Part shown: piece after piece, positions 34,354 through 43,596 of the stretch
Numbering within the stretch: the stretch's first letter is position 1
Layout of the letters: each line of letters begins with the position of its first letter
Assembly: GCA_944321495.1 (NCBI GenBank)
Contig: CALULP010000010.1
Location: forward strand, 62,001 to 126,000
Length of the DNA stretch: 64,000 nucleotides
Source: an uncultured Bacteroides sp.
Lineage (GTDB): Bacteria > Bacteroidota > Bacteroidia > Bacteroidales > Bacteroidaceae
Direction: 5' to 3'
Notes under the pieces: generated by a model
Databases searched by the model: none
What the model was told of the DNA's origin: nothing
What the model saw: the letters and a program-made list of their open reading frames with translations, nothing else
Made by a program: the position numbers and the translations under genes

Positions 34354-35694
34354 ATGAGAAACTTTTTATTCAGATGCCTGTTGCTTGCAGGAATACTTGC
34401 AGGACATGCCGTGGTCTATGCCCAGCAGGACAACGGGACGCGCGCGCAGCGCATTTATGAGTGGCTGGTTGCCAACGAGGCAGACAGCATCCATGCTGCG
34501 CTCAGCGATGAACTGAAAGCCCAATTGTCCCCCGCTGTATTCAAGGACATGCTTCCGCAGGTGGAACGCCAGTTTGGCAAGTTGCAAAGTGCGGGCGACT
34601 GGCATACGGGTGAAGCCGGAGGGTACCACTTGCACTACCGTGACTTGAAGTTCGAGCGTTACATGCTGCGCTTCTTGCTTTCGTTTGATGATGACGGCGG
34701 CCTGAACACCATCCGCCTGATGCCTGCCCCTGCCCCTGCTGCAGCCGCTCCGTCGGGCTACGATTCCATACGTGTGGAAGAGCGTGCTTTGGCAGTGGAA
34801 ACGGACGGTTTCCGCCTGCCTGCCGTTCTGGCACTGCCCAAGGGCAGGCCTGCCCGGGTGCCGTGCGTGGTACTGGTGCATGGCTCCGGCCCGAACGACC
34901 GCGATGAAACCGTAGGATCCAACAAGCCTTTCCGCGACCTGGCATGGGGACTGGCCGCGCGGGGCATTGCCACCTTGCGTTACGACAAGCGCACCCGGGT
35001 GTATGGGGCGGACTGTGTGCCCCAGGGTCGCGTGCTCGACTATGATACTGAAGCCGTGGACGATGCCGTGGCTGCCCTCGCGCTGGCCAAGAGTTGCCCT
35101 GAAGTGGCTCCGGACAGCGTGTATGTGCTGGGGCATAGTTTGGGCGGTACGTTGGCACCCCGCATTGTCGGGCACATGCCGTCGGTGGGCGGCGTGATTA
35201 TCTTGGCAGGATTGGCGCGCCCGCTGGAGGATGCCTACGCGGAGCAGGTGTCCTACCTGGCCTCGCTGGCAGGCAATCCGTCCGATGCAAATGTCCGCAG
35301 GCAGTTGTCCGAGGTGCGGAAGCAGGCCGGGAATGTGAAATTGCTGGGTACCGACGGCTTCGACCCCGGCATCCCCTTGCCCATGAACCTGCCGGAGTCG
35401 TATTGGCGGCTGGCCAATGCCTACAACCCCGTGGAGGCGGCAGCCCGTTTGTCCGTTCCCATCCTCGTGCTGCAAGGCGAGCGTGACTATCAGGTGACGA
35501 TGGAGGACTTTGCCCTGTGGCGTGCCGGCTTGCTCCGCCATCGTAATGCCAGCTTCAAATCTTACCCCAAGCTGAACCACCTGTTGCAAGAAGGCACGGG
35601 CAAGTCCACCCCGCTGGAGTACGACCAGCCATCGCCCGTTCCTGCCTATGTGGTGGACGACATTGCCCGGTTCATTCGCCACGGGCAGCTGTAA
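34354..35694 (+). CDS. Exported alpha/beta hydrolase with N-terminal DUF3887-like domain
   Basis: 446 residues with a signal peptide (LLLAGILAGHAVVYAQQ). Residues about 25-135 are a DUF3887-like cone domain found before hydrolases (ALSDELKAQLSPAVFKDML, then W-H-T-G-E). The hydrolase has the oxyanion strand VLVHGSGPNDRDET near 170, the nucleophile elbow GHSLGG near 257, Asp in VLQGERDYQVT near 372 and His in PKLNHLLQ near 410. Similar periplasmic proteins are esterases; the substrate is unknown. A tandem repeat and a strong terminator follow. Confidence 0.87.
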   Translation: MRNFLFRCLLLAGILAGHAVVYAQQDNGTRAQRIYEWLVANEADSIHAALSDELKAQLSPAVFKDMLPQVERQFGKLQSAGDWHTGEAGGYHLHYRDLKFERYMLRFLLSFDDDGGLNTIRLMPAPAPAAAAPSGYDSIRVEERALAVETDGFRLPAVLALPKGRPARVPCVVLVHGSGPNDRDETVGSNKPFRDLAWGLAARGIATLRYDKRTRVYGADCVPQGRVLDYDTEAVDDAVAALALAKSCPEVAPDSVYVLGHSLGGTLAPRIVGHMPSVGGVIILAGLARPLEDAYAEQVSYLASLAGNPSDANVRRQLSEVRKQAGNVKLLGTDGFDPGIPLPMNLPESYWRLANAYNPVEAAARLSVPILVLQGERDYQVTMEDFALWRAGLLRHRNASFKSYPKLNHLLQEGTGKSTPLEYDQPSPVPAYVVDDIARFIRHGQL

Positions 35695-35726
35695 CCTTCT
35701 CATTTTCCTGTATATATCGCTATCCT

Positions 35727-35906
35727 GCCAACGAGGGTCATCGTTGTTAGGCCAACGAGGGTCATCGTTGTTAGGCTAACGAGGGTCCTAGTAGTTAGGC
35801 TAACGAGGGTCATAGTTATTAGGCCAACTAGGGTCATAGTTATTAGGCCAACTAGGGTCATGGTTGTTAGGCCAACGAGGGTCATGGTTGTTAGGCCAAC
35901 GAGGGG
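35727..35906. repeat. Seven and a half 24-bp tandem repeats
   Basis: Units start exactly 24 bp apart at 35727, 35751, 35775, 35799, 35823, 35847, 35871 and 35895 (partial). Core blocks are GCCAAC or GCTAAC, then GAGGGTC or TAGGGTC, and GTTA/GTTGTTAG. The last unit runs into the terminator. Point changes tend to be shared by neighbouring units, as in growth by duplication. Confidence 0.92.
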
Positions 35907-35927
35907 CAGGGCGCCCCTGTTTTTTTT
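35902..35927 (+). terminator. Intrinsic terminator after the hydrolase gene
   Basis: AGGGGC (35902-35907) pairs with GCCCCT (35913-35918), followed by GTTTTTTTT. Confidence 0.8.
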
Positions 35928-36001
35928 CTTACCGCGGTTCTTTTTTGTCTTTTTTACCTATTCTTGGTGATGAGTCCTTCCCGATATACTGTTTTTTGGG
36001 T

Positions 36002-36033
36002 ATTGTCACACCTTTTCACTCCCCCTACCTTTG
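36002..36033 (+). promoter_or_regulatory. Promoter of the porin-imelysin-haem protein run
   Basis: ATTG (36002-36005) and TACCTTTG (36026-36033) are 20 nt apart, matching the -33/-7 pattern with one change. It is 25 nt before the porin ATG. Confidence 0.65.
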
Positions 36034-36057
36034 CGGCAACAATAATTAAGGTAAAAA

Positions 36058-37470
36058 ATGAAAAGACAAATCGGTTTATTTACCCTGTGCCTGCTGTTTT
36101 CGGCAGGTGTTTTGCAGGCTGGGGAAGTGGCTGCCCCCGACTCCGTCACGGCAGCGAAAACCTCGGTGATAGGGAAGGTAAAAAATAGCATTGCCGCCAC
36201 GGCGGACGATGGGTACGAACGGTTCCGCGTGGGCGGGTATGGCGAGATTGTGGCCAACTTCATGGATTATGGCCTTAATCGCTTCACGGGTACCGGCGTG
36301 GGCAATACCAAGGAGCACCGCAGCAGCATCTCCATTCCTCGTTTCGTATTGGCTTTCGACTACAAGTTCACGTCGAAGTGGATATTGGGTGCCGAAATCG
36401 AGTTCGAGTCCGGGGGCACGGGCATGGCTACCGAGCTGGAGCCTTCGGAGAACAACGAGTATGAGACTGAAATGGAAAAGGCCGGCGAAGTGGCGTTGGA
36501 ACAGTTCCACATCACGCGGCTCATCCATCCGGCGTTCAACATCCGTGCCGGGCACATGGTGGTGCCCGTAGGCCTGACCAACGCCCACCACGAACCTATC
36601 AACTTCTTCGGCACTTCGCGTCCCGAGGGCGAAACCACCATCATCCCCTCCACGTGGCATGAGACGGGCGTTTCCCTTTTCGGCTCTTTCGGCAAGGGGT
36701 ATGCCGTCTTCGACTACCAGCTGATGGCGGTTGCCGGCCTGAACCCCGACGGCTTCGGGCGCGACGGCTGGGTGAGGGATGGCAAGCAGGGCTTGTTTGA
36801 AACGGATAAGTTCTCCTCGCCCGGCTATGTGGCCCGTCTGGACTACAAAGGCGTGCCGGGCTTGCGGGTAGGCGCCTCCTTCTACTACTGTGCCGATGCT
36901 ACCCGCAATGCCGACAAGGAGTATAAGTACACCTACAGCCAATCCACTTCCTCAGGCACGCAGAGCGTGGATTACAAGGTGCCTGTCCGTATTTATTCGG
37001 CCGATGCGGAGTATAAGAACCGCTACGTCACCGCCCGTGCCAACATCATTTACGGCAATCTGGACAATTCCGCCCGGGTAAGCTCTACCAGCCTGTCCAA
37101 CAACTCCAATTATCACCACGGCTCCATGCGCAGCACGGCCGAGTCTGCCTTGTGCTACGGTGCGGAAGCCGGGTTGAATCTCAGTGCCTTCTTCCACGAA
37201 AAGAAGTGCCCCGTCATTTATCCCTTTGCCCGCTACGAATACTACAATTCGCAGCAGAGCGGTGAGGGGAGCGTAGTGCCCGACCCGCGCTGCCAGGTCA
37301 GCAAGTGGACGGCGGGCATCAACTGGTTTGCCCTGCCCAACCTGGTGGTGAAGGCCGATTACACTACCCGCCAGGTGGGTACGCAAAAGGTATTCGGCAC
37401 CAGCAAGTACAACAGCGAGAACGAGTTTTCCATCGGCATAGCCTATGTCGGTTGGTTTTTCAAGAAATAA
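36058..37470 (+). CDS. Outer-membrane porin-like beta-barrel protein
   Basis: 470 residues with a signal peptide (MKRQIGLFTLCLLFSAGVLQAG). From residue 60 the sequence alternates as in a beta-barrel (RFVLAFDYKFTSKWILGAEIEFE, HITRLIHPAFNIRAGHMVVPVGL), and it ends in aromatic FSIGIAYVGWFFKK. The NIRAGHMVVPVG strand is like the phosphate-selective porins O/P, but the ligand is unknown. It opens a seven-gene run with imelysin and haem proteins, so a channel for iron or a metal complex is plausible. Confidence 0.8.
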   Translation: MKRQIGLFTLCLLFSAGVLQAGEVAAPDSVTAAKTSVIGKVKNSIAATADDGYERFRVGGYGEIVANFMDYGLNRFTGTGVGNTKEHRSSISIPRFVLAFDYKFTSKWILGAEIEFESGGTGMATELEPSENNEYETEMEKAGEVALEQFHITRLIHPAFNIRAGHMVVPVGLTNAHHEPINFFGTSRPEGETTIIPSTWHETGVSLFGSFGKGYAVFDYQLMAVAGLNPDGFGRDGWVRDGKQGLFETDKFSSPGYVARLDYKGVPGLRVGASFYYCADATRNADKEYKYTYSQSTSSGTQSVDYKVPVRIYSADAEYKNRYVTARANIIYGNLDNSARVSSTSLSNNSNYHHGSMRSTAESALCYGAEAGLNLSAFFHEKKCPVIYPFARYEYYNSQQSGEGSVVPDPRCQVSKWTAGINWFALPNLVVKADYTTRQVGTQKVFGTSKYNSENEFSIGIAYVGWFFKK

Positions 37471-37497
37471 GTATTAATCTATAAATTAAGAAGCAAG

Positions 37498-38739
37498 ATG
37501 AAAAAGAACATTCTTTACGTAGCAAGTCTGGCGCTGGGGCTGGTGGCCTTTGCGTCGTGTAGTGATGACAAAGGCGGGGGCGATGGCCCCGGTACCAATC
37601 CCCCCACCACGGGAGGTGGCGGCGCCTTGAACTGTGTGGAACAGATTATCGACGGTTGCCTCGACATTGCCAACGAGGTGGGCGAGGCAAAGATTGGCGA
37701 CCCGTTGGCCCTCTACAACAGCGGCCAGACAACGGATGCCCTTTACGCCGTGGAGTCGTGGTACAGCTGGCACTCCCGCGAAGACTACTCCAACAACATC
37801 ATTTCCATCTACAACGCCCTGACCGGTACGCGCGGCGAGCAGGTGGTGTCCAACAACCAACTCGACCTGACACAGATGAATGCTGCTGCCAACTCCATCT
37901 ATTCGGTAGTCAGCGGCGTGAACGCCACGATGGCCGACGAGGTGATGCAGGCTGTCAAGACAGCCCACGATGCCATCCTCGCCATTCCGCAACCCTTCCG
38001 CAACCACATCAACAGCACCGAGGCCTTGGACGCCCAGCGTGCCTGCGCCGACCTGTATGAGGCTTTGAACGACTTGAAGGGCTACATTGAACGCACCGGC
38101 GATATCAATACCGACGAGGTGCTCGACCCGGTGGTATCTACCTATGTGGATGTCGTGGTGTTGCCCACTTACAAAGACTTGAAGGATAAGAACCAGCTGC
38201 TGTACGACGCCATCTATGCCTTCTCCGAAAATCCCAGCGATGCGGCATTCGAGGACATCTGCGATGCCTGGCTGGTAGCCCGCGAACCGTGGGAAACGAG
38301 CGAGGCCTTCCTCTTCGGTCCGGTGGCCGACCAGGGACTCGACCCCAACATGGACAGTTGGCCTTTGGACAAGGAGGGCATTGTGAACGTGCTGGAAGAG
38401 GCCTCCTGGGACTCCATGGAATGGACCGGGGAGTTTACCGAGGACGGGCCGAACGCTGAAGCCATTGCCAGTGCACAGTCTGTGCGTGGCTTCCACACGC
38501 TGGAGTTCCTGGCCTTCCGCAACGGCAAGGCCCGCACGCTGAACGACCAGTTGGATGCCAACGACCCCGAAGACTATGTGTACGACGATACCAACAAGCA
38601 GAACTGGGGCGACTACATGATGGCCGCCGTCACTCTGCTGGTAAAGGACTCTGGTGACCTTTACGGCTATTGGAACGACAGCTACAAGGGTGGCGACAGC
38701 TATGCCAAGCGCTTCAAAGAACATCGCCTGACCGATTGA
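37498..38739 (+). CDS. Imelysin-family lipoprotein (M75-like)
   Basis: 413 residues with lipobox AFASC (C21) and a Gly/Pro-rich linker (residues 24-42). The imelysin signature GxHxxE is kept in RGFHTLEFLAF near residue 332. The rest is helical (two four-helix bundles in known structures). Members include iron-regulated surface proteins such as IrpA and EfeO-like proteins; peptidase activity of the family is doubtful. Position between a porin and a di-haem protein suggests periplasmic metal or iron handling. It lies 27 nt after the porin gene. Confidence 0.9.
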   Translation: MKKNILYVASLALGLVAFASCSDDKGGGDGPGTNPPTTGGGGALNCVEQIIDGCLDIANEVGEAKIGDPLALYNSGQTTDALYAVESWYSWHSREDYSNNIISIYNALTGTRGEQVVSNNQLDLTQMNAAANSIYSVVSGVNATMADEVMQAVKTAHDAILAIPQPFRNHINSTEALDAQRACADLYEALNDLKGYIERTGDINTDEVLDPVVSTYVDVVVLPTYKDLKDKNQLLYDAIYAFSENPSDAAFEDICDAWLVAREPWETSEAFLFGPVADQGLDPNMDSWPLDKEGIVNVLEEASWDSMEWTGEFTEDGPNAEAIASAQSVRGFHTLEFLAFRNGKARTLNDQLDANDPEDYVYDDTNKQNWGDYMMAAVTLLVKDSGDLYGYWNDSYKGGDSYAKRFKEHRLTD

Positions 38740-38855
38740 GTTTTAGCAGAGAATGCTACAGGAAGTAGGGGACGGGACATGGTTCCGGCCTCTGCTTCTT
38801 TGGCGTGTTTGGGAGCGTAGTTCGACGATTTGATTGCTAACTAAAAGAGAATGAT

Positions 38856-40280
38856 ATGTTTAACCATTGCATAAAATATATGTCCCTTGCTTTCGGCCTG
38901 CTGGCATGGTGTGCCTGTGAGGACTACGATGAAATCAATGCCGACGACATCGAGGTGCCTTACGGTTACGCCCTTTCCGCCGGCACGTCCACCATCTTCT
39001 CCACTTCTTCGTTTGCCTACGATTCGGAAGCCGATTGGGTGACGGGAAGCTACAAGACCCGGTTTACGCGTGGCGACGGCTTGTATGATGACGTAAAGGC
39101 GCAGTCCGATGGGTTGGGACCTGTCTATGCCGGCTATTCTTGCGGCAGTTGCCACCGCAATGCAGGCCGCACCGCGCCCACCCTGTGGACGGAAGGCGGC
39201 TCGGGCAGCACGGGTTTTTCGTCCATGCTTATCTATGTCAGCCGCAAGAACGGTGCCTTCTTCCAGGACTACGGGCGTGTGTTGCACGACCAGGCCATTT
39301 ACGGCGTGGAGCCGGAAGGCAAGTTGAAGGTAGAGTGGGAGTTCCAGGAGTTCAGCTTCCCCGATGGCGAGAAGTACGAGCTGGCCAAGCCCACCTACAC
39401 CATTACCGATTGGTATGCCGACGAGATTGACCCCGAAGACCTCTTCTGTACTGTCCGTATCCCTCTGCGTCATGTGGGCATGGGGCAGATGATGGCCATC
39501 GACACGAAGGAGATTGAGGCCTTGGCTGCCAAGAGCAACTATCCGGAGTATGGCATCAGCGGCCGTTGCAACTACGTGACGGAGAAGGGTGTGTACGGCA
39601 TAGGGCTTAGCGGGAACAAGGCACAGCACCAGGACCTGACCGTGGAGTTGGGTTTTTCCAGCGACATGGGCATGACCAACAGCCGCTATCCGGAGGAAAT
39701 CTGCGAAGGACAGGCGCAGGTGAACCAGGGCAGCATGATGGGGCTGGCTTACGACCGGCTGGACGTGTCTACCGAGGACATGGAGAACGTCGACCTCTAC
39801 ATGCAGTGCCTCGGCGTGCCCGCCCGCCGCAATGTGAACGACCCGCAGGTTGTCCGTGGTGAGGAGATGTTCTACGAGGCCAAGTGCCACTTGTGCCACG
39901 TCACCACGCTGCACACCCGTCCGCGCGGTTCTACTTTGCTGGCGGGCACGCAGTTGCCTTGGCTGGGCGGACAGACCATCCATCCGTATTCCGACTTCCT
40001 GCTGCACGACATGGGTTCGGAAATCATGGGCGTGGGGCTTAATGACAATTACGTCAGCGGCTTGGCACGCGGCAACGAGTGGCGTACCACCCCCTTGTGG
40101 GGCATCGGACTACAGGAGCGGGTGAACGGGCATACCTACTTCCTGCACGACGGGCGCGCAAGGAACTTTGTGGAAGCCATCATGTGGCACGGCGGCGAGG
40201 GAGAAGCCTCCAAGAACCTGTTCAAGAACTTGCCGAAGGAAGACCGCGATGCCTTGGTGGCTTTCCTGAAGTCGTTGTAA
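38856..40280 (+). CDS. Di-haem oxidoreductase-like lipoprotein (DUF1111/thiol oxidoreductase family)
   Basis: 474 residues. A lipobox-like LLAWCAC (C21) follows the signal helix. Two haem c sites are visible: CGSCH at 96-100 and CHLCH at 344-348. The flanking segments (SDGLGPVYAGYSCGSCHRNAGR and TPLWGIGLQERVNGHTYFLHDGRA) are characteristic of the family related to bacterial cytochrome c peroxidases. Haem attachment would need the ResB-CcsA protein encoded at 43597-45654. The start at 38856 is the first ATG; M9 is also possible. A 22-bp tandem repeat follows the gene. Confidence 0.9.
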   Translation: MFNHCIKYMSLAFGLLAWCACEDYDEINADDIEVPYGYALSAGTSTIFSTSSFAYDSEADWVTGSYKTRFTRGDGLYDDVKAQSDGLGPVYAGYSCGSCHRNAGRTAPTLWTEGGSGSTGFSSMLIYVSRKNGAFFQDYGRVLHDQAIYGVEPEGKLKVEWEFQEFSFPDGEKYELAKPTYTITDWYADEIDPEDLFCTVRIPLRHVGMGQMMAIDTKEIEALAAKSNYPEYGISGRCNYVTEKGVYGIGLSGNKAQHQDLTVELGFSSDMGMTNSRYPEEICEGQAQVNQGSMMGLAYDRLDVSTEDMENVDLYMQCLGVPARRNVNDPQVVRGEEMFYEAKCHLCHVTTLHTRPRGSTLLAGTQLPWLGGQTIHPYSDFLLHDMGSEIMGVGLNDNYVSGLARGNEWRTTPLWGIGLQERVNGHTYFLHDGRARNFVEAIMWHGGEGEASKNLFKNLPKEDRDALVAFLKSL

Positions 40281-40299
40281 ACCAACGTAATGGAATGGC

Positions 40300-40387
40300 C
40301 TTGGTAGCGTCCCAACGCTACCGGGCTGGCGCTTCAACGCTACCGCGGTAGCGCTTCAGTGCTGGCACGGTGGCACTTCGGCGCTGA
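40300..40387. repeat. Four 22-bp tandem repeats, GGTAGCG/ACGCTAC family
   Basis: Units start at 40300, 40322, 40344 and 40366. Each has GGTAGCG or GGTGGCA or GGCTGGCG near its start and CGCTAC or a variant at its end. Same family, unit length and copy number as 23554-23641 and 49754-49841. It lies between the di-haem protein and the second porin. Confidence 0.85.
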
Positions 40388-40426
40388 TACAGTAGCTAAA
40401 TAAAAAGAAATCAAAACAACACAATC

Positions 40427-41638
40427 ATGAAAAGAATAGCAATGATTTTCTTGGCAGCGATGCTTCCTCTCGCTGTCATGGCGCAATACGAGGAAGATAC
40501 GGACAACGGCGTGGTGTCGCTTGCCGGCCGTGAAGGATTTTCCATCGAGACGAAGAAAGGTGACTTCGTGTTCAAACCCTACCTGCTGGTGCAGACCAGC
40601 GGGAACTTCAACTGGTATGATGACGAAGGCCTGGATAAGGCTTACAATCAGGACAACGTGGCCAACTCGGGTTTTGCGGTGCCCTATGCCGTGCTGGGTT
40701 TTACGGGCAAGGCGTTCGAGAAGGTGTCGTTCAACCTCTCCATCAATGCCGCGGCCAGCGGGGGCGCGTTGTTGCAACAAGCCTGGTTCGACGTGGCCTT
40801 GAAGCAGCAGTTTGCCATCCGTGTGGGCAAGTTCAAGACGCCCTTTTCGCATGCCTACCTCACTACCTTGGGTGAAACGCTGATGCCTGTGCTGCCCACT
40901 TCGCTGACGGCTGCCGTCATCCTGCCCTATTCGCTGAATGCGGTGACGCCCAACATCGGCACGGGTTTCGACTTGGGCGTGGAAATCCACGGCCTGGTGG
41001 CCGGCAAGTTCGGCTATGAGGTAGGCCTGTTCAACGGCACGGGCGCATCGGTCAATACCGCCGGGAAGACCCTCAGTGATGATTGGCACATCCCCTCCCT
41101 GCTTTATGCTGGCCGCCTGACGTATATGCCCAAGGGGGTGATGCCTTCCACGCAGGGCAATCCCAACCGTTTGCATGAAGACAAAATCATGTTCGGCCTT
41201 TCGGCATCCGTCAACGTGGAGAGCGAAAGCGAGAGTACCAACGATACCCGCGTCGGCCTGGAGTTTGCCTGGCTGAAGAACAAGCTCTACCTGGCCGCCG
41301 AAGCCTACTGGATGAACGTGGGCTTTACCAAGCGGCAGAAGATAGACAAGGCTTACAACTTCCTGGGCGGATACGTGCAGGGCGGTTACTTTGTGGCTCC
41401 CCGGGTGCAGGTGGCTGCCCGTTATGACTTCTTTAACCGTAACGGCATGGACACCAACGGGTTCCTTAATATGCCTGCCGTGGGGGTGAACTACTTCTTC
41501 AAGGGGTGCAACCTGAAGCTGCAGGCCATGTACCAGTTCATCGGCCGCACCGGGCACGACACCCAGCTCGACCGTGACAACGATGACCTGGGCATTGCCA
41601 CCCATTCGGCTACGGTATTGCTGCAATACTCTTTCTAA
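40427..41638 (+). CDS. Porin O/P-like outer-membrane protein
   Basis: 403 residues with a signal peptide ending AVMAQ. The strands FVFKPYLLVQTSGNFNW, QQFAIRVGKFKTPFSHAYL and LEFAWLKNKLYLAAEAYWM, and the terminal VLLQYSF, fit the phosphate-selective porin O/P family of 16-strand barrels. The segment QFAIRVGKFKTPF is the family's most typical strand. Its ligand is unknown; it shares the run with the imelysin and haem proteins. A second barrel in the same run is notable. The haem lipoprotein gene follows 21 nt later. Confidence 0.87.
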   Translation: MKRIAMIFLAAMLPLAVMAQYEEDTDNGVVSLAGREGFSIETKKGDFVFKPYLLVQTSGNFNWYDDEGLDKAYNQDNVANSGFAVPYAVLGFTGKAFEKVSFNLSINAAASGGALLQQAWFDVALKQQFAIRVGKFKTPFSHAYLTTLGETLMPVLPTSLTAAVILPYSLNAVTPNIGTGFDLGVEIHGLVAGKFGYEVGLFNGTGASVNTAGKTLSDDWHIPSLLYAGRLTYMPKGVMPSTQGNPNRLHEDKIMFGLSASVNVESESESTNDTRVGLEFAWLKNKLYLAAEAYWMNVGFTKRQKIDKAYNFLGGYVQGGYFVAPRVQVAARYDFFNRNGMDTNGFLNMPAVGVNYFFKGCNLKLQAMYQFIGRTGHDTQLDRDNDDLGIATHSATVLLQYSF

Positions 41639-41659
41639 AAAAACATAAGGAAGGAAAGA

Positions 41660-42391
41660 ATGAAGACGAAGAACGTTTTGATTTTGGCCGTGTGTTTCCC
41701 GTTGGCCGGACTGTTCTCCTCGTGCGACGACGGGCGAATTTATGAGGAACAAATCGTTATCCCCCAGGAAGGCCTTAGCCTGAAGATGACGGGAAACATC
41801 AGTAACATAGGAGATTGGCCAAGCGGTTACAGCCTGGTCGTGGCAGGCTTCAACGAAGGAAGCGAGTATGCCGTCGTTTCGAAGATTGTGCCCAACCCCT
41901 CTGCTGACGGCGGGAAGGTGGAAGTCGAAATGTCCGGCATCACGGATGAAGTGACCCGCGTGGAGTTTTGCGTGACCGACCGCCTGCGCCGCCGTGTGCA
42001 TACGTTCCATAAAATGGATGTGGCGGATGCCGTGGACGGGGTAGTGGTCATGGATGTCGGTCAGCAGGACGTGGGCATGTACGGCGTGGTGCAGGATGAG
42101 GTTTTCACGCCCAGTTGTGCCGCTTGCCACGGAGCCAGTGCGGGTGGGGCGGCAGCCGGCCTGTATCTTACCGAGGGGCGCAGTTATGCTGCGTTGGTGG
42201 ACCAACCGGCTGCGTGCGACCCCGGAATGTTGCGGGTGTGCCCGGGCGATGCGGGAAGCAGTTTCCTCTACCTGGTGCTGAGCCGCGACGGGGATACCGG
42301 GCATCCGCATACGGATATCCTTGACGCGAAGCGGAAGACCGTGTTGCTGAACCTGATAGAGGATTGGATTGACAAGGGCGCACAGCCTTGA
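41660..42391 (+). CDS. Mono-haem lipoprotein
   Basis: 243 residues. Lipobox LFSSC (C22). Residues about 30-130 look like a beta-sandwich; a single haem c site CAACH lies at 153-157 in FTPSCAACHGASAGGAAAGLYLTEG, followed by a possible axial-ligand region (MLRVCPGDAGSSFLY, then DTGHPHTD). The C-terminal NLIEDWIDKGAQ resembles the end of cytochrome c domains in DUF1592/PSD1-like proteins. Probably an electron-transfer partner of the di-haem protein upstream. Confidence 0.82.
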   Translation: MKTKNVLILAVCFPLAGLFSSCDDGRIYEEQIVIPQEGLSLKMTGNISNIGDWPSGYSLVVAGFNEGSEYAVVSKIVPNPSADGGKVEVEMSGITDEVTRVEFCVTDRLRRRVHTFHKMDVADAVDGVVVMDVGQQDVGMYGVVQDEVFTPSCAACHGASAGGAAAGLYLTEGRSYAALVDQPAACDPGMLRVCPGDAGSSFLYLVLSRDGDTGHPHTDILDAKRKTVLLNLIEDWIDKGAQP

Positions 42392-42418
42392 TGTGTTTTT
42401 AGTGTAAATTACCAGTAA

Positions 42419-43582
42419 ATGTCGATGAACAACAGAAACAAACAACAAACCATACAGTCGGCGAAGACGCTGACAGAGATATTCAAGTATGATGGCGGGG
42501 ACAAGGTTTCCGAGTGCCACGTGATGATTCATTGCACTTGGCCGGAAGGCACGTATGAGGAGCAGCTGAATGCCGTGCTGAATGCTTACGATGCCTTGCT
42601 GGGGCATGAACTGAAGGGCTTCGTGGCTGTGTTCAAACGCTACTTCCTGAGCGACGCCGCCAATCAGGCAGACCTCTTGCTGGCCATTACGGCTGAGGGG
42701 TCTGATTGCGCCTTGTCCGTCGTAGAGCAGCCGCCTTTGAACGGCACGAAGGTGGCATTGTGGGCTTACCTGCAAGAGGGAGTCCGGACACAGGTGCTGC
42801 ACAACGGCCTTTTCGAGGCAAGCCACGGGGGGTACCGCCATTTGTGGAGCGCGGGAGCCTTCAACCGTGCCGCCAATGCGGAATACCAGACACGCCTGCT
42901 GCTGAACGACTATGTGATGCAGCTCGTGGAGCAGGGCTGCAAGCTGGCGGAGAATTGTGTCCGCACGTGGTTCTTCGTGCAGGATGTGGACGTGAACTAC
43001 GGCGGCGTGGTGAAGGCGCGCAGCGAGGTGTTTGTCACCCAAGGCCTGACGGAGAAGACCCACTACATTGCCAGTACGGGCATCGGCGGGCGGCATGCCG
43101 ACCCCAAGGTGCTGGTGCAGATGGACGCCTATGCCGTGGACGGGCTGCAGCCCGGGCAGATGCGTTACCTCTATGCGCCTGCCCACTTGAATCCCACTTA
43201 TGAATATGGTGTCACCTTCGAGCGGGGGGCGTGCGTGGATTACGGCGACCGCCGGCATGTTTTCATCTCGGGTACGGCAAGCATCAACAACAAGGGCGAA
43301 GTGATGTATCCGGGCGACATCCGCAGGCAGACGCAGCACATGTGGGAGAACGTGGAGGCCTTGTTGGCCGAGGCGGAATGCACTTTCGACGATGTGGGGC
43401 AGATGCTGGTGTACCTGCGCGACCCGGCCGACTACCGGGTGGTGAAGGCCTTGTATGACGAGCGTTTCCCCCGCACGCCCAAGGTGATTCTCCAGGCTCC
43501 TGTCTGCCGCCCGGGCTGGCTGATAGAGATGGAGTGCATGGGCGTGAAGGCGCAGGTTAACGACAAGTACGCACCGTTTTAG
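42419..43582 (+). CDS. Rid (YjgF/UK114)-like two-domain protein
   Basis: 387 residues, no signal peptide. The C-terminal half shows Rid features: HVFISGTASINNKGEVMYPGDIRRQTQHMWENVEALL near residue 280-315, AECTFDDVGQMLVYLRDPADY and FPRTPKVILQAPVCRPGWLIEMEC. The N-terminal half is a divergent second domain, as in the chorismatase-like/FkbO branch, but that branch's active site cannot be confirmed here. It lies between the haem lipoprotein (27 nt) and ResB-CcsA (14 nt), and a link to cytochrome assembly is suggested only by this position. Confidence 0.75.
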   Translation: MSMNNRNKQQTIQSAKTLTEIFKYDGGDKVSECHVMIHCTWPEGTYEEQLNAVLNAYDALLGHELKGFVAVFKRYFLSDAANQADLLLAITAEGSDCALSVVEQPPLNGTKVALWAYLQEGVRTQVLHNGLFEASHGGYRHLWSAGAFNRAANAEYQTRLLLNDYVMQLVEQGCKLAENCVRTWFFVQDVDVNYGGVVKARSEVFVTQGLTEKTHYIASTGIGGRHADPKVLVQMDAYAVDGLQPGQMRYLYAPAHLNPTYEYGVTFERGACVDYGDRRHVFISGTASINNKGEVMYPGDIRRQTQHMWENVEALLAEAECTFDDVGQMLVYLRDPADYRVVKALYDERFPRTPKVILQAPVCRPGWLIEMECMGVKAQVNDKYAPF

Positions 43583-43596
43583 CAGGACGCAGAGGT

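Noticed and set aside
35700..35885. Minus-strand frame coding eight-residue repeats (MTLVGLTT type)
   Set aside because: It is a by-product of the 24-bp tandem array, with no start signal or family support; the period divisible by three keeps the frame open.
35727..35906. CRISPR array
   Set aside because: The units follow one another with no unique spacers, and no cas genes are nearby.
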